NCBI RefSeq assembly: GCF_947241705.1
Contig: NC_079269.1
Span: forward strand, 496,001 to 560,000
DNA: 64,000 nucleotides
Reading direction: 5' to 3'
Source of the DNA: Saccharomyces mikatae IFO 1815
Lineage: Eukaryota; Ascomycota; Saccharomycetes; Saccharomycetales; Saccharomycetaceae
In this document: positions 63,330 through 64,000 of the stretch, in pieces
Layout of the letters: every line of letters begins with the position of its first letter
Position numbering within the stretch: position 1 is the first letter of the stretch
Made by a program: the position numbers and the translations under genes
The notes under the pieces: model-generated
What the model saw: only the letters and a program-made list of their open reading frames with translations
Databases searched by the model: none
Told to the model about the DNA's origin: nothing

Positions 63330-64000
63330 TGTGTAGTGTAGTAATTATAATTTTAGTTGTAGTTATGACTGCTGTTGACGATTTTGTGAGTGAATAAGCA
63401 AGAATAAGAGAAGAAGAGGTCGAGCTACTTCATCGAAAACAATCAGCTACTCAGTATTTATAGAAGTTCACATAAGTTCATATGCTTCTTGTTGAAGTGT
63501 TCCTCGAGAGAGGGGCAAGAAGTAATCATTAATTTTTTTTTCGGCTTGATAGGCGTCACGGTGACAATACGAGTGAGTATTGGTGGCGTCAAGTTAGCTC
63601 ATCCTGACGTCAACAAAAAACCTGAACGAATAATCGTGCGGGGTGATGGTGGGAAAAGAAAAGATCACGTGATAAAAGTCAATACTATCACGTGACTATT
63701 TATTATAGTGCGGGTAATAATATTAGCGGCGCCGAACCTCGGTGTGTCACGTGGGGTGCCTGACCCCCTTACGCCGAACATCGGGCGTCCCAGGTCACTC
63801 ATCATCCAACCATATCGCAGAAACCTTCTTTTCTTTTTCTTTGGTAGCTCGGTATTGTTATTAAGCGATTAAAGGAAGACCCTCATATATATATCCCGTA
63901 CAATGTATGGCTTCATTAGTATATATATAAGTGTGCGTGTGTAGGTGAACACCTACGACTACCTTTGTTTCATGCAATCGTTTTTTTCTGTTTTCCTTGC
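63330..64000. promoter_or_regulatory. NCE103 upstream region with CRE-like, E-box and Reb1 sites
   Basis: 671 bp to the window end. TGACGTCA (63606-63613, about 277 bp before the NCE103 ATG) matches the element bound by Cst6 in CO2 control of NCE103. CACGTG occurs at 63666-63671, 63689-63694 (both TCACGTGA, Cbf1-like) and 63748-63753 (CACGTGGG, Pho4-like). A Reb1 core CGGGTAA is at 63711-63717. In S. cerevisiae IDH1 diverges from NCE103, so the right half may be the IDH1 promoter; its coding region would start beyond 64000. No gene is visible in the window here. Confidence 0.65.

Noticed and set aside
63489-63695. 68-codon plus-strand frame upstream of NCE103
   Set aside because: It covers the regulatory sites of the NCE103 promoter and has no recognisable features.

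Overview
The window is a stretch of nuclear chromosome from a Saccharomyces sensu stricto yeast. It is collinear, gene for gene, with the left arm of S. cerevisiae chromosome XIV from YNL073W (MSK1) to YNL041C (COG6). The evidence is compact AT-rich DNA, short spliceosomal introns with GTATGT/TACTAAC signals, yeast tRNA genes, Ty LTRs, and proteins I recognise almost line by line. Protein divergence from S. cerevisiae is too large for a strain of that species. A Ty4-like element resembling the Tsu4 type known from S. uvarum points to the uvarum/eubayanus end of the genus, but the species cannot be settled from this window.

Layout. 1-29294: MSK1 (3' end only), RNH201, LAT1, TOM7, RPL16B (intron), FKH2, RPL9B, SUN4 (5'UTR intron), AQR1, YDJ1, MTQ1, GCD10, NOP2, ARP5, a PRM5-like membrane protein, OCA2, POR1 and tRNA-Asp(GUC). 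29494-35607: a whole Ty4-family LTR retrotransposon with identical 329-bp LTRs and a TATAT target-site duplication. 35963-55698: VAC7, MSG5, COX5A, COG5, a YNL050C homologue (intron), SFB2, ALG11, SLM2, a YNL046W homologue, LAP2 and YIP3 (intron). 55979-56995: a tRNA-Pro(UGG) gene with an intron. In front of it sits an LTR graveyard in which a solo sigma (Ty3) LTR is split by a solo delta (Ty1/2-type) LTR; both have perfect target duplications. 57936-64000: BOP3, COG6, tRNA-Thr(AGU) and NCE103.

The most informative irregularity is at the right end. NCE103 lies on the minus strand directly beyond COG6 and tRNA-Thr, whereas in S. cerevisiae (from memory) it is on the plus strand and four genes further on. 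This suggests an inversion of the block YNL040W to NCE103 with a breakpoint at the tRNA-Thr gene.

The genes are ordinary housekeeping functions without operons: mitochondrial enzymes and import (MSK1, LAT1, TOM7, COX5A, POR1, MTQ1), ribosome and tRNA biogenesis (RPL16B, RPL9B, NOP2, GCD10), secretory traffic (SFB2, COG5, COG6, YIP3, ALG11), signalling (MSG5, SLM2, VAC7, OCA2) and cell-cycle or cell-wall roles (FKH2, SUN4). Several promoters carry readable sites: tandem Rap1-like (RPL16B), PAC/RRPE (GCD10/NOP2), Gcn4 (AQR1), CCAAT (COX5A), and a TGACGTCA element with E-boxes (NCE103).

I found no prokaryotic-type system, CRISPR array or unknown multigene cassette.
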